From Chrysoporthe austroafricana (taxonomy: Eukaryota; Ascomycota; Sordariomycetes; Diaporthales; Cryphonectriaceae), in the NCBI GenBank assembly GCA_001051155.2, contig JYIP02000007.1, positions 436,342 through 500,341 on the forward strand: a DNA stretch of 64,000 nt, in the 5' to 3' direction. Under the pieces are notes generated by a model that saw only the letters and a program-made list of their open reading frames with translations, was not told the DNA's origin and ran no database searches. A program made the translations under genes and the position numbers. Shown piece by piece: positions 23,578-37,065 of this stretch. Every line of letters starts with the position of its first letter. The stretch's first letter is position 1.

Positions 23578-26189
23578 TGTCCAGGGCAGTTGATCGGTCG
23601 AGAAAGTGTGGACAAAAGCGAAGATAGCTGTGGTTGTGCCTGGCGAGTGTGAGCTCAACCGCTAGCTAGTGCGACCACAGGGTGTCAAATCACGAGCCTT
23701 ACCAAGAAACTGCTGTTTACAGCGGTAGTAGTTCCGGCGAAAAACTAGAAGTAGCAGAGCAAGAAGTAAGCGACTAAAATCGCTTCGTTCCTAATGAGAG
23801 AGCAGAGCGCGATTTCGCGAGACCAAGCTGGGTGCCAGCTGGCCGCGAGCCACCGACCCCGCCATTATGAGTGGCTAGTTCCTAGACCTCGGCGAACCAA
23901 TACCACGCTGACACAAGGCGATGGTGGTGGCTCAGCCGCCGCCCTGCTCCTGCCGGTCGTGGCAGCCTGAACACAGCCGGCTTTTGAGCGGTCATGGCAG
24001 GGTTCAAGAGGCTGCAGGGGCGCTGAACTACCATAGTAGCCTCGAGATACCCTGTACGCACAGCCGGGCAGAGCCAACGTGGACCGGAGCTAGCGAGTCA
24101 GGACAAGGCATCGCGGTCACGCAAGACGGACCGCCAGTATTGGAAACGGCTGTTGGTGTGGTCGTCAATGGGCGAAAACAAGCAGGTGAAGGGCACTGAT
24201 TCGAATCAGGTAGTCTCAATGAAAAGAGAAAATGGAATTTTTTTTTTTTTTTGGGGCGGACGGGCCATTGTGTTTCTCTAACCCAACAGCGCATACGGGT
24301 ACTACCTACCTTAGGGTCCCTGGCCTTGGAGCGGGCCTACTATCGTAGTGCTGACGCAGCGCTTCTTAGGCGCCCTGCAACGACAATATCAAATATGCTT
24401 GATCGAATGGCACGGCAAACAACCCAAGTAAAAAGCAATTTCTAGCAAAGCAGAGTCATCCCAACCAGGCTTTTCACAAAAGATCAGAAACAGCCCACTT
24501 GTTATCGCCTAAACAGAATTTAATATATTTCCTATCTTCACCGGGGTTGGATGAAGACTACTGCGTTTATACAAAGAAGCCCTTACCAGTGTCAAGTCCC
24601 TATCATAGTGAAGCCCATGACACAGAGACAATTAGCCTTGAACGTCAGGAAGGTGGTCCATATATAGCATTAGATTACCTGCATCTGAATAGGCTAGAAG
24701 AGACAGGAGCGATGGTCCTAACATGCGTCTGCCAATTCGCCTGCGCTGTTCTACTATCTTGCTACTTAAGTTTGGCCTTTTCGGCCATTTTTGAGCGCTC
24801 ATTTATATATCAATAGCAACGCCCGTGTTTCCATAAACAGAGGTGTAGCTCACTTGATTCCACCTCTCTGATTCTATAGCTAGTGGCTGCCCAAGCACAA
24901 GACTGTCTACAGCTTTGAGGCGGTGTTACGAGTATGTGAACTCGCAATACTTTCGTAAATCCTTTTGCCCGCACAAAACAAATAATTATAGATTGACGCA
25001 CTCTGAAAGCAATTTGCGGACCGTTTTGGGCTCAACCTCCCACTAATTTCTGAGCGAAGTCAAGGACACTGACTATTTTGAATTAGGCACAATCTCTACG
25101 AAGCATAGAGACTCCCCAGTGTCTTCCAACGACGCAGCGGTGTTCCGCCATAGAAGGTCTTCGCCTCATATTAGGTAAGTCGGACATGTCCATTAGGATT
25201 TGTATGTAGGAGCAGACGGTTAGTCACTTGAATGTCTAAGTACAAGTATCATGTTGTCTATTTTAGCTATTTAGCTCGGCAGCTACACCTGGATGTATTC
25301 CTCATCGTCTTTCAACACCCACCGCTTTTCCCCGTCCATCCGAGCAAGATCAACATCACAGAAGCTAGTTTATATAGAGCCTAAGCCTTCCAATATAGCC
25401 TTCAGGATTAAATTTATGAATTACTATGACATGATTAAGTCTCCCATGTGCAGGTTCGATGATGGAATGCCAACCGAGGTATGTCCGTGCAAGTCGGTAA
25501 CTTCCAAAAGGATTGCTCCATACCACCCTCGACTTCATTTCCGACCATTCCAGTGTTTCTGGCCATGGTAGTAATGTATGGCACAGTGTCTTTGTTAGGG
25601 GAAGGGGGCAGGGAAAACCTTGTATGCGCAGAAGTGGTGATAAGTCAACAGATCGGTGTCAGTTTGGAAACCACGAGGCCGCGAAAAGCCGAGCGCAGTT
25701 CTCATTCGGTCTTGTTGCGACCTATTAACTACACTGTCTTATGCTCTTTCGGCATTACATCATGCCAGTCCCCTATAGTACGCTACTTCCCGTTATCATC
25801 TTCGGAAGCATGCTCGCGCTCCTGCGCTACCTCTGACCGTGAGCCAAATAGGATAACGAATGGGGGGTGACGGGCGTGGACGTGAAGCCGCATTATCGGC
25901 TGCTTGTATCTGAAGTCACGAAGCGGAAGACCTAGAGGCGCTTCAATCAGAAATTTCATCAGGCCTCTATTCATCAAGAACCAAGTTGATTGGTCCTCGT
26001 GTTCCTATTGATGATGCTGCTGCTCCTGCCGTTGTTGAAAACTGAATGACATGAGCTCTTGGCGTAAAACAAGATCGTACCGTTCTTTTTCCCGATGTCC
26101 CCGGTAGTCATTGCTTTGGTACCATCTCAAGCCAAGCCCCACATTCCTTCACCAACACTACATTGATCCATTGAACCTAGATCATCTGA
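23578..26189. other. Long intergenic stretch
   Basis: It contains a 13-base T tract at about 24239-24252, a perfect 14-bp palindrome at 24196-24209 (CTGATTCGAATCAG), and no frame with recognisable protein motifs. Base composition is more AT-rich after 24.4 kb. It could hold old transposon debris, but none could be named. Confidence 0.4.
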
Positions 26190-26944
26190 CTACAGACCGA
26201 TAGTCCCCGTGAGACCGTCGGCCTCGAGCTCCAAGCCCGTCACCGCACTCTGCAGCCCGGTGACGTCGACGCCCAGCGTTGCGTAGCTCGCGGAAACAGC
26301 CGTAGCATAGGCCAACAGGGGAGCGATAAAGGGCTGGATAGCAGCCCTGAGAGCCGCGATCTCGGCGCTCGTTGTTGCCGTGGCGCTGCCCCCCAACCCG
26401 ACGACGAGGTTGATGGATGTGTTGATGCCCTGGAGAAGGCTGGTGGTGGTCTGGACATCCCCCGTGAGCGTGTCGATGTCGGCCTGGGTGAGGCCCAGGA
26501 TCGCATTCGCAATGCCACCAGCGGAGTTGGTTGTCGCGTTCGCGATCTGGCCCGAGGTAGAGACCAGGGCTGAGACGATCGCGGTCAGGTTGGCATTAAC
26601 CGCGGCCTCGGCAGCGAAGACAACTTGGGGATTCACCGAGTTCTGGATCTGAGAGGCACTTGCGGCTGGAAGTGACGACCGGTCAGCTTTTTCTTTTTCT
26701 TTTCATCATCCCCCGCCCCCCGCCCCCCCGAAAGAGTATTTGCAGGTCGCAACCGCTTTCGAGGACCAGGGCTAGTAGACTCAGCTCAGGGAGACAAAAT
26801 ATGAGCGAACATACCTATCGCGGCCTCGTACTGTGGCAGTAGCAATTCAAGATCCGCCGTGGTAATACCAACGGTGCTGACAGCTGTTTGTGCCCACACT
26901 GTGGAAACGAGTCCAAAGGCTGTAAATGCCGTGAAGAACTTCAT
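26190..26944 (-). CDS. Secreted HsbA-like / cell-wall galactomannoprotein family protein
   Basis: Exons in transcript order are 26944-26815 and 26665-26190, giving 201 residues. A signal peptide (MKFFTAFTAFGLVSTVWAQ) cleaves after W-A. The rest is helical and rich in Ala, Thr, Ser, Leu and Ile, with regularly spaced hydrophobics (LTQADIDTLTGDVQTTTSLL, GINTSINLVVGLGGSAT) as in the hydrophobic surface binding protein A family. Members coat hydrophobic surfaces or sit in the cell wall. There are no cysteines, so it is not a hydrophobin. The 149-nt intron has a GTATGT donor and TTCCAG acceptor and contains a C/G homopolymer-rich patch around 26710-26730. The family call is from overall character and is moderately sure. 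Confidence 0.7.
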
Positions 26945-29900
26945 CGCGGACAAGAGGAGATGAGATAGAGAAGCGAAGAAGTGTTTCAGATGCTTTGGAG
27001 AGCCTATTCCTTGGGGCTTTCAGGATTGAAATGTTGTTGCGATGCAGAGCCTTCGCCATATCGCACTACGGGAACCACTAGGCAATTTATATTCGAGTCC
27101 TGCTTGTTACCTTCCCATGCCGCCTTCGTGAGCTCCCAGTGCATCGCCGATCACCTCAGCCATTGACGTTATTTTTTCATGGAATCTAGAGGCAACAAAC
27201 ATTTTGCTAGAATCAAGCTGCAAAGCCTTCACGAGGCCCGGCCGGACCCCGGCCAGAAGGAGACATTAGAGACACAACAGAGGGGGCATTGATGATGCAC
27301 ATTTCACAAGGGTGGATAATTGCGTCGATGTCTGAGCCTCAACAGCCCTCTTCCGTGTCTTCTTCACAAAGCCAGAGGTGTGGCATTCATACTCCCAAAC
27401 TGACCAGGGGGGGCCGGAATTTGAGGAATACTTCTGGAATTGATCGGTCAGAGTGTCTGTCTCACTTTGAACCAACATCTGGGGTGGTGACCACTGGCGG
27501 CTTACTGAGAACAATCTTTATGGTTAAGATAGGCAAGCAGGACGACAGAAAATTCCAAGTCCCTGCACGATTTGGTCGAAAAGGTCCAGAAACCAGGAAG
27601 TGAGCGCGGTGAGTAACAAGAGCTTGGTGCTTGGTGGTCTCACGAACGTTGCTCAAAAACCAACTTTGACCAATTGCTGGGGAAATGATGCACACGTGCA
27701 GGAAACAATAAGAACCATCGTTGAAAGCGCGTCTCAGCGCGTTGGCCCGTTGCTATGGTGAGGAGAATTCATAACGAGGGCCGGGTGGGACGGGGCGCGC
27801 CGCGCACCAGGACACCGCGAGGCTCGGACCGATTGTACTCAAAGCAAAGACAAAATGAAGTCCAATGAACAAGTTGTGACAGATCATAATGCTATTAGTA
27901 ACAACTGCAGCCCAGCTCTCGGGTAGTGTCCTGCTCAAATGACGCGGCGAACGATCTGGATACATTTCAAGCCGGGCTTCGGAGAAAACCTTAAGCAGAA
28001 GCCACGGAGGCGATTTGAAGAAGCAGGAGCACCACCCACCCCCAAATTACCAACTTGCCATATACGTAAGCCAGAGCCATCTTTCCTGTGCAGTAGAGAC
28101 TAAAGTTGTCTTCTATCCCTTTTGAAAAATAGAGGAGACTACGAGGCTCTGTCATGACAAGTGGTTTCAGCGGCGGGCCCGGAAACTGTCGCATATCATC
28201 ACATAAGTCGCAGGTCGCAATCTAATTGCTCGGAGCACTGTCTCAGCCCGATCATTTCGCGAGGTCCTTTTCAAGGGCGCACGCAGAGCGCACGGTGTTG
28301 CGCCATTTGTCATCATCTGCATATTGCCAATAATACTATTGTGGACAGTCTTGTTAGGAATCTAGGGTGCAGTAAGCAACTCAGACGTGTCTCAGGCGGA
28401 TTTCTCCGTACGTAGTGTTTAGTCAAATGACCAATATTTGAGGGTGCTTCTGCTAGATCCCACGGGCCTTTTAGCATGGCAATTTCGCCGTCGCTGACAT
28501 TGAGGCTAGTATTATCCAGGATGACTAGGGAGACGAGCTCATTATGAAAATGATCAATCGCGGGAGAGTGGCTTATGGCATCGGCGCGCTCAACAGGATC
28601 GGCACCTTGGTCCACTGTCTTTGACATTCACAAGGTGTTGTCTTGGACGCCAAACCACGGCACATCGAATGCTACGATGGAAAATAGTCTCCGTCCGATG
28701 ACAGAGCTCTCATGTTTGCTTGCTCCTAGAGTGAAGATAAGCCCCAAAGACAGGAGTAATATCCAGATGCCGCAGTGGAAACAGGATTAGCCCACTCAGT
28801 TTCAAGGTCGTTGAAGCACACGAAGAGCTTAGACTGGTTTTGGTGAAGAACTGTGCTCGGGATATAGAGATGAGCTAGGCAAAAGGCGTCAACAAATCGC
28901 GGCAGAGGTCAAAACACACCCACAAAGGCGGCGAGCCACTCGAAATTCCCCAAACATTCGAGATTATATTCTCTGGTATCCTGCAAGGACTTGAATTTCG
29001 AATTGAGGGCTGGATTTTAACCTTACTATAAGTAATAAACAGTACGTTAACGGCTTACATCTAAATAACATATCAACATCACCTCAAATAGCTAACAAAG
29101 TCCCAGCCTTACTAATACTGAGACGAGAAAGGGGGAGAGGGCGATTACATTTATAAAGGCAACCTGAACTAGTACCTATCAATTTCTCATGTCTGCCTGT
29201 AGGGCTGTCACCTTTGGCAGCGAGACTATATTAGAGGTCCTGGAGAGGCAAAACCTTACCCTTCTTTCAAACCTTGTACGTGTTCACATGCAGACTGTCC
29301 AGGCGGGCGAGTGACAGCTTCTGCGATCAGAGACACCGGATGCTGGAGCTGGCCATCGCCCGCCCAACATGAAAATGAAGTCTTTGATCGATGTATGCTG
29401 CACGCTGTGGCAGCCGTCGTCGCTCGTTCTCAAAAGTATCACCCGGGTCAGGACCCATAGACACGGTGTCGTCTGGCTGGCTGCAGGAGAGAGGGTCCCA
29501 TGATCCATCAAGGTGCAGAAGGCAGGCCCTGCAGGGACTCAACCTGGGGAGAGGATATCCTGCCCATCTGTGACTGGCTGTCAGAAACAGCCGAGGAAAT
29601 GCTGAGAGGGCTAGTCGAGTAAGAAAGACCTCGGAAAATGAGAGATGATATGTTGTTTCCCCGTCCAGCTTGGTGTGGACGTCCAGCTGCAGGAACGTAC
29701 CGCAGAGTTCGTGGTAACTATGGGGGGTGTGTGGGCTGTACGCAGCACTGCAGCACATGTACCTACCCGCCAGCCCCACATCGCCCGCATCTCTGAGCAA
29801 CGCGGCACCAGCCAAGCATCGCGAGGACGGTGACGTAAGTGGGGCGCCTTCCCTGGACCTTGGTTCACCTTGCATCCTCACGCCACTCGTCGAGGCCAAT

Positions 29901-30162
29901 TGACTGCTGCAGACGGGTTGCCTCCAGCTTTTTCCTTGGCAAGCTTTCGTGACCGCGCCTCTGATTGATCTGAACGCAAGCCGGTACAAAAAGGAAAGGA
30001 GCCACTTCTCGGGACGCCTGCCAAGCCGCTTTCTCTTTTCTTAATCTTGATCAACTCGTCATCAGATTAACACACACATCTTGTCGAAAACATCGTACGA
30101 GCACATTACCATCCATCCACCACAACAAACAGCATCGAGAGGAGCAGACATAGAAAGCAACC
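26945..30162. other. Long intergenic stretch
   Basis: No supported gene is present. A 220-codon minus-strand frame at 29327-29989 has no family resemblance and lies upstream of PMP3. The 150 bp before 30163 are CA-rich and look like the PMP3 5' leader, with CT-rich DNA before it. Confidence 0.45.
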
Positions 30163-30616
30163 ATGGCCAACGTGTGCAGCCTCATCTTGCTCATCCTCAT
30201 CACCCTCCTCTGTACGCATCCTGCCGCCACCGATTTCTCAATTGTTAGCAGACGCCAGCTGACCCGTGGTCTACAGTTCCCCCCGTCGGCGTGGTCATCG
30301 TCGCCGGCTGCGGCGCAGATGTCCTGATCAACATCGGCCTGACGCTGCTAGGGTAAGCTCCCCTCCCCACCCCCTCGCCCTCCCCGCTCCGCTGCACCGG
30401 CCAGAGCTGACCTCCCGGCTGAACAGCTACATCCCCGGCCACATCCACGCCTTCTACATCATCTACGTCTACTACTCCCGCCAGGAGGCCGCCCGCGCTT
30501 ACGACCGCGCCCCGGGCATCTACAGCGAGCGCGTCCAGACGGGCGGCCACAAGCACGCCCCAGCCGCCGCGGCGCCCGTCGGCCCCCCGCAGGGACAGTA
30601 CGGCACCATGCAGTAG
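30163..30616 (+). CDS. PMP3: PMP3/UPF0057 plasma-membrane proteolipid
   Basis: Exons are 30163-30211, 30277-30352 and 30427-30616, giving 104 residues. It has two hydrophobic helices joined by a short loop, the hallmark of the stress-induced PMP3/UPF0057 family, whose yeast member affects plasma-membrane potential and salt tolerance. Key features are LITLLFPPVGVVIVAGCG, then INIGLTLLGYIPGHIHAFYI and YVYYSRQE. Both introns (65 and 74 nt) are GT-AG and lie at frame-keeping positions within the short domain. The C-terminal tail of about 45 residues (HKHAPAAAAPVGPP...) exceeds the about 55-residue core family length, as common in filamentous fungi. Confidence 0.9.
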
Positions 30617-31807
30617 TGGGCGAGGTGGCTGCACGAACCAACGATCAGGCCCTCCCTATTCAGGGAGCCTGGCGCCCCGGTCGTGGAGGATGACGATGTG
30701 ACGGCGTGATGTGGGCTTCTACTATTATTGTTGCTACTACTAGCACTATTTCTTATTCTTCTTGTTGGTCTTTGGGCCTGGGACTCACAGGAGCCATGGT
30801 CGAAATCCTTGAGGTGCTGGGCTCAAGTGTGTGCTTGAGCCGGCAGTGGTTGACACCACGGCTGTGTCGGCTCGACCGATCGAGATGACGGTTTCGGCAT
30901 GAGCCCTGGGGCTAATTTAAGGCGATGGGAAGCACAGCGGAACGGCACAGAGCTACGGATGATACCATTGCGCGTATTCTAATGATTTGACACCGTTTTT
31001 CCAAGCGTCTCACCTTTATTACCAGGTAGCTAGCTGGGTATCGCCAACACAGATATAGATACCCCATTCCTCGCGAGCTCCTGTCTTTCCTTATGTGAGC
31101 ATCCATCAGTTAGTCGAACGACCAGTTCATCCTCCCATGTGCAACGACTGCTTCACCCAGGGAGGCCCGTCGTATACCCGCAGCGGTATGGCGAGCGGCA
31201 GCTACCCGAGTCCCCCAAATTTCGGCACTTGCTTCTGCCTGTGACAATTACGTGCCCAAGATGACGTCCCTATGAGTTTCGTGTCCCTGGGGTGTCTGAG
31301 CATCCAGACAGGGACGAGGTCCGGAATTTCCAACGTCCACACGGCCGCGGCGGCGTATCACAGGCCGCCAAGGCGGACCGACAAACCATGCGGCCTGGGG
31401 AATCTGCGCGGCCGGCCTGTTGGGGTCGGCCTGTCCCGAAGGCCTGCGTGCGCGCGCGTGTGGCTGCGTAGAGTTCTGACTAGGCCGCTTCTTGCAGCGA
31501 CGAGCAGGGCCACCACGCCAGGCCTCGCTACCGAAGGAGATCACGCTCAATGGGACTCTGCACGGCGATTTTCAATGAGGTGCGCGCGTCCTCCGCACCA
31601 GTGATTCTTCTATCCTATCTAGCAGGACTAATGCGATTCGAAAAGACTAAACCCAGGCCGGCTTTATATCAACCCGCCTCCCGTATAGATCGTAGTAAGA
31701 TTCGTGGTTCTCGTCGAGATATATATCCCCGGGCCCGGAGATACAGATTATGTATGTATATGTATATATATGCCAGACATCAGATGCTCCCATCTACCAT
31801 CTACCAC
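30617..31807. other. Intergenic stretch
   Basis: It holds the 3' ends of PMP3 and of the aspartic protease gene, which converge here. A TATG/TATA-rich patch lies at 31750-31772. No gene is seen. Confidence 0.45.
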
Positions 31808-33250
31808 CTAGAACAGCCCGACCAGCGCGGCGAGCCCGCCCACGAGCACCGCCGCGCCCGCGGGCCGGCCCACGTCGCCCGCGGCGCTGCTGCTGCTCGA
31901 CGAGGAGGAGGAGGTCGCGGCACACTCGCCCGTGAACGAGCTCGCGCCGGCGGAGCCCGTCGCGATGGCCTGGACGTTGGTGCCGCAGCTCGTGTACTGG
32001 GCCATGCTGATCTTCATGTTGGTCTGGTCGAAGACGACGTAGGCGTTGCGCAGGAAGGTGTCGCCGAGCAGGGCGCTGATGCCGGTGCCGGACTCGAGGG
32101 CCATGACGCCCAGCACGCAGGCGGTGCCGTCCTGCAGCACGAAGTCGCTCATGGGCACGCTGATGGTGACGCCGCTGAAGGCGAACTCGAGGGTGCCCGA
32201 CGAGGCGGCGTTGCAGTCCACGACGAGCAGGCCGGACGCCGCGTCCTCCTGGGCGCCGAAGTCAGACGCCATGGCGGAGACGACGGCCGTCGGCAGCTCG
32301 CATAGCGAGGACCCCGTATCCAGGACGACTCCCGATAGCGACGAGCCCGAATACTTGGTAGTGCCGCTGCTGTTCTTGTAGCTGATGCTGCTCATCGATA
32401 CGGCGTACCGTTGGATGTCGCCGCTGGCCGGGCTCGCAATATCCAGGGACGCCAGGGAGCCCGAGAACTTCTTAGTGTCGACGCCGCCGAAGACGATGGT
32501 GCCGCCGGCGGTATCGCTGGTGCCGAGGGCGACGGAGAAGGCCTTGGTATTGGTCAGCCCCTGCTCCTGCAGGGCGTCGACAAAGTTGCTATAGTTAAGG
32601 TTGACATCCAGGCCGAAGCCCAGGCCCAGGATCCCCTCGTTAAGGTCCTCGGATGCCGTGGCCTTGCCGAACTGCACGCTTGTCAGGTTCTGGCTGGCGC
32701 CCGGGATCCCGACCGAGTCGATGAAGTAGGCGATATCCACGGCGCCCGACCCGTAGACGATCTCGCTCGTCTCGCCGGTGGACTTGGAGGTTGTCGAGGT
32801 CGTGGGGTCGTAGGTGCCGTCGGCGTCGCACTCCTTGACCTCTTGCGTAGTGAAGTCGCGGTCGTTGCAGTTGGGGTCCACGAACAGTTCGTCGGAGCCG
32901 GTGTCGATGGCGACCTTGACGGCCTGCGCGTCGGAACCGAACGTCACTGCGGGCGCGGCTAGCGATCAGCAGCTGGGCTTCCCCGGGGGGAGGGGGTTAC
33001 ACAGAGGTGGTGGAGGGGGGGGGTGGCTGGTCGGCTTACATTCGATGAGGTAACTTGTGTCCTGCTCGTTGATCAGGCTCGCCGAGGCCTGGCGCCCCGA
33101 GAGCGTCCTGGTCGACCCGCCTCTTTTTATTGGGAAGGAGATGAAGCCTTGACCCGAGGCCGCGCCGGTATCACGTGCGGTTGTGACTGCGGCGCTGATG
33201 GCCGGTATGGCAGACGCCAAGGCCAGCAATAATGATAATCTCGAAGCCAT
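31808..33250 (-). CDS. GPI-anchored aspartic protease (yapsin/SAP-like)
   Basis: Exons in transcript order are 33250-33040 and 32946-31808, giving 449 residues. The 93-nt intron is GTAAGC...CGCAG and joins Y-L-I-E to L-T-F-G-S-D. A signal peptide is present (MASRLSLLLALASAIPAISA). The two catalytic aspartates lie in AIDTGSDELFV (Asp85) and VVLDTGSSLCEL (Asp280). The flap tyrosine is in IVYGSGA (about residue 135). The C-terminus has a poly-Ser stalk followed by a hydrophobic tail (GAAVLVGGLAALVGLF), a typical GPI attachment signal, so the enzyme is expected at the cell surface, processing secreted or wall proteins. The pro-region is short (about 50 residues). Confidence 0.9.
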
Positions 33251-35784
33251 GCTGTTCGTGTGTCTGGGTAGACCTCGAATGCCCCTGGGGAGAGCGAAGG
33301 GGGCCTCTGCGATGCCAAGAGAGGCCTTAGAGGCCTGCGTCGTGGATGAGGCTGTCACGGCCAGTCACCCGGGTCACGGTCGATCCGGCGGCTCTTCGTC
33401 CTCGGGGTGGTGAGCGAAGCACAGCAAAGTGGCAGCGCCGTAAGGGGAAATTGCCACGCTAATTACGCTCGTCGGCCGTCAATCGTCGTCGTCGTCGCCG
33501 TAGCCGCCGCCGTGAGATATGATTTTCCACCGCAGACGTCAGGAAGTAAGAATATTAGTGAGGGGCGAACAGACAGGAGGGTGCCAGCCAGCGCCGGGGA
33601 GGAGGGAACTTAACCCAAATTCAGCCCGAGTCCAAACGTTGCAGATCCCCGGTCTGCGGCAGGGTGGCGCTGATGATGCAGCATCTGCAGCAGCAGGACA
33701 CCGCACACCCGGGAGCCTGCAAGGGGATCAAAAAGCTGGGGCGCAGCAGGGCCCTGTGGGCAGGGGTCATACTGCCAAGGTTCCTCCAGTTCCTCCAGCG
33801 GGACCGCTGGCAGCTGGGCAGGGGTCCTCTGGAGCGCCCAGCGCGGTAGGCATACCCAGTGCGCGCCAGGCAAGCCCCCAGGGGCTTTGTCGGTGGCATC
33901 GTGGGCCTTCCTGGGAGGCGGAGGCCGAGGGCAGGCGAATGGAGGCGGAAGAGGCAGCCAGGCAGCCTCGGCGGCAATATTGCCCAAGGCACTTTGGGCC
34001 TAGGGCGACGAGGCGAAATCCACCGCGAGGTGCACTATAAATTTAGGGTTAGGTAGACACACACCCGATCTGCCGGGACCTACCAACTAGCGACTCGTAG
34101 TGCGCGCTCAATTTAGAAATCCTAGAAGATCGGCAGCAACAGCCACCGTCACTCCTCAGTCCTCCTCTCGCCGTCGACGGCGGACGGGCTCGGCACGGCT
34201 GGCACGGCATACTGCATGTGTCTATCCAGCAGTGATTAACTGTCCGTCCGCCAGCGGGTGTCGGCTCGTCCCTTTCCCAGGCCTAAATGTCTCAGACCGT
34301 GGTCTAAGACACGAATCCTTCCACCTCGCTTCTCTTCTGGGTCCACCCTGATCGCGGACGCGACGTGCCATCAGATCTTCTGCACATCGCGAGCATGCAT
34401 TCTGTGAAAACATCTCCATAGCATCCCGCTGTTGTCTGTAGAGGCCAGTCAGTCGGCCTTGACCGCCAGGCCTCGCCTGGGGATCCCCTCCCCGCCCCCC
34501 ACCGGCACCCGAACTCTCTCGAAGGTTCAGCCGTCGTCATGGTCCCCCCGGGAAGCCCTCATTCCAGGTTTCGTTTGTACCAAGGCGCTAGCGAATGCTT
34601 CACCATCCCACCATACGCTTGGCAGTGCTTTCGGTGTCGCAGACGGCAGCGGCTCTCCTCACCGTGCTGCACACCTCGTGGTGGTCATGACGCGTCCCTC
34701 CGCCGGCGGCGCTGGTCTCTTAGCAGTTCGACAAATGATATCCTGCTCACCTGCATCGGACGGAGAGGGAGGAACTGTATCGCATCAGCGCCAGCTGTGC
34801 CTCCGCGCCCCCGGGGCAGTTTCAGAGTTCACATGACACCAACATCGCGCTCGAGGCGCTCGCCCACTGCACAGCCACGCTCTTGGGGGGCCGCCCCTTC
34901 CGGGACTAGTTGGCGCCGCTGACCTCTCATCTCAGCTTTGCCAGCGAGATCGAAATGCCCGACCCACACAACACCACTCAGCTGGCCACAGACCAGGTTT
35001 GGCGGCCCGCACGTGCAGAGCAGGCCATCGGGACGGCACCCACGCATACACAGCTGTTTCGTGAGCGCCGCGGCGCCTGTGCCGTGCTGGTGGTGGGCAT
35101 GAATCCGCCAATGCACGGCCTGCGTCAAGAGCCGCTCCCCGCTGTCTATGGTCCTCCCCCCGCCGCCTCCTCCTCCTCCATCCTCCGCGCGCCCGCTGGT
35201 TGGGGATCCACTGTCGACACCGGACCGGGCTGGGACTGCTGCCTTCCGAGTCGAGGCCTGGTCGGCGCTTACTATGCACACAGATAGGCGGATCCTAGCT
35301 GAGTACCGCGCTGGAATCTGTCCTCAGGCAGAGGGGCGAGCTGCGGCCGCTCTCGCGCTGGCTTGATTAGACACCGCTGAGGATATCGGGGATCGGCGTC
35401 TGGCTTCGCCGCCGGTGGGTGTCCTGACACGGGGAACCCTGCCCGGACTCTTGAGATGTTCCTTGAGGCTGGTCTCTTCGAGCAACGGCATCCAGGCACG
35501 GGTATCTCTACGTTCAGTTGTTTCCAAAATTCGTCGTACATTGGGACCGAGTGAAAATAGACCCGGCGACTAATGCACATGCAAACCCAATCCAGAACCA
35601 CCAGGACCCTCGTCTCGATGCCTATTAAACCACGAGCCAGACCCGCGCAAAACGTATAATGCACCGACCGTGAACGATAGTCCCCCAAACGCCGACCATG
35701 CGTGTTGAAAACCGCACCCGTATGAATACAATCGGAACCTAACATCAGATCGAGCATCGCCGAGCCATGGCAGCCGCACCCATC
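33251..35784. other. GC-rich intergenic stretch
   Basis: Many long open frames occur on both strands because of GC richness, but none shows a family motif or a convincing spliced structure. The first 300 bp include the protease promoter. No RNA gene was recognised. Confidence 0.4.
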
Positions 35785-37065
35785 CTATGGCTCAGCCGCG
35801 CGCGGCGGCACGTGGCCGTTGCCGTCCGACGCCGACTTCGTCTCCTTCTTTGAATACAGCTGGAACTGGCCGAAGATGACCATGTCCTCGATGATGGTAC
35901 CCAGGGACCCGAGAAGCCAGGGCAGGGCTTTGACGAGGTAGGCACCGTCCTGGGAGTATGCGACCAGGCTCGCACCGTAGGTGAGGTTGCCGGTCAGGGA
36001 GAGCAGAAAGAAGAGCAGGGCGAGACCTGGAGATACACAGTCAGCTTTCCCCGCAACAAACATAGGATCTGCAGAGGGAGATCTGGAGTAGATGAACATA
36101 CCCTCCGTAGACTTCTCCCTCCAGTTCTTGATGATCTGGGGGATGCGCGCGCAGAGGTAGCACAGGGCGCTGAAGTAGCCCAGCGCCATGCCCAGCACTA
36201 TCAGCGGCCTCTCGGTCTCCTCAGCGCCCGTGGCGCCGTCCTCCGGGGCGCCGGCGTCACCGCCCAGCACCTCGTGGCTGACGAACCACGCCGCGATGCC
36301 CAGGGCGTACACGGCGACCAGACTCAGCGTGTTCGTGACCCAGGCGCTCCTCTGCGGCGTGTCGTCCTCGCCGGTGACCATCCTCTGCAGGGGGTCGAGG
36401 CCGGACGAGTTGCGGCGCACCGAGTGGCGCCGCTGGCTGCCGGGGAGGCCCCCGGAGCCGGAGCGCTCGCGGGACAGGAGGGGCTCCTCCTCGGAGAGCG
36501 CCGAGCCCTCGGTGTTGATGGAGGGGTGGCGCTGGCGGTCGCGCCGCCGGCGGGCGTTGAGGGCGTTGTAGTACAGGCATTGGCTTATCAGGATGAGGTC
36601 GGCGAAGCAGAAGTAGATGCCGATCGCGATGGCGGAGGGGGCCAGGTCGGTCACGAGAGCACCTGCGGGGAAGGCCAGGGGGGTTAGCCTTGGGCGTTGG
36701 ACGATAAAGAGCTGGATGGGCCGGGCAGTGTGATGCTCGCATCCATTCCCCTGGCGCTGAGGGCATCGGAGTGCGGGCCGGAGAGAAAGAGGGTTACATA
36801 CCTGCCAAGTTGGTGAGGTCGCCCAGCAGCCAGATGAAGAGGAAGCCCATGGACAGGGCATCGGCGCTCTTTGTCTTGTAGTTGGCGATAAGCTGGGGGA
36901 GCTGTCGCGGGTCGTCAGCACCACGGCAGTGCCATGGAGACAGGAGTAGGGTCATACGAGAAGACATATCCACGCGACCAGGCTGATGCATCCAAAAATA
37001 CCGGACAGCGCCTGCCCCGTCGTCGTCGACGTCGAGGCCGAGTCCATGGTCACGACCGTGGCCAT
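35785..37065 (-). CDS. PQ-loop vacuolar amino-acid transporter (Ypq/Rtc2 type)
   Basis: Exons in transcript order are 37065-36958, 36901-36802, 36662-36102 and 36026-35785, giving 336 residues. Two PQ-loop repeats are visible: ICLLLPQLIANYKTKSADAL (Pro38-Gln39) and CARIPQIIKNWREKSTEGL near residue 245. About seven hydrophobic segments are present, with a charged loop between the repeats containing EEEPLLSRE, a possible dileucine-type vacuolar sorting signal. Yeast Ypq1-3 and animal PQLC2 export cationic amino acids from vacuoles or lysosomes, so that role is expected here. Introns are 56, 139 and 75 nt, all GT-AG. The second PQ motif lies just before the last intron. A Met at residue 7 is an alternative start. 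Confidence 0.85.

Noticed and set aside
24196..24209. Perfect palindrome CTGATTCGAATCAG
   Set aside because: A single 14-bp palindrome in 64 kb without a partner or a terminal repeat is not enough for a mobile element or binding site.
29327..29989. 220-codon minus-strand frame upstream of PMP3
   Set aside because: No domain or signal peptide, and overlapping plus-strand frames are equally open.
31550..32305. 251-codon plus-strand frame
   Set aside because: Shadow of the aspartic protease gene, whose catalytic motifs lie on the other strand.
34829..35281. 150-codon minus-strand frame with poly-Gly
   Set aside because: Low-complexity GC-rich frame without motifs; both strands are open.
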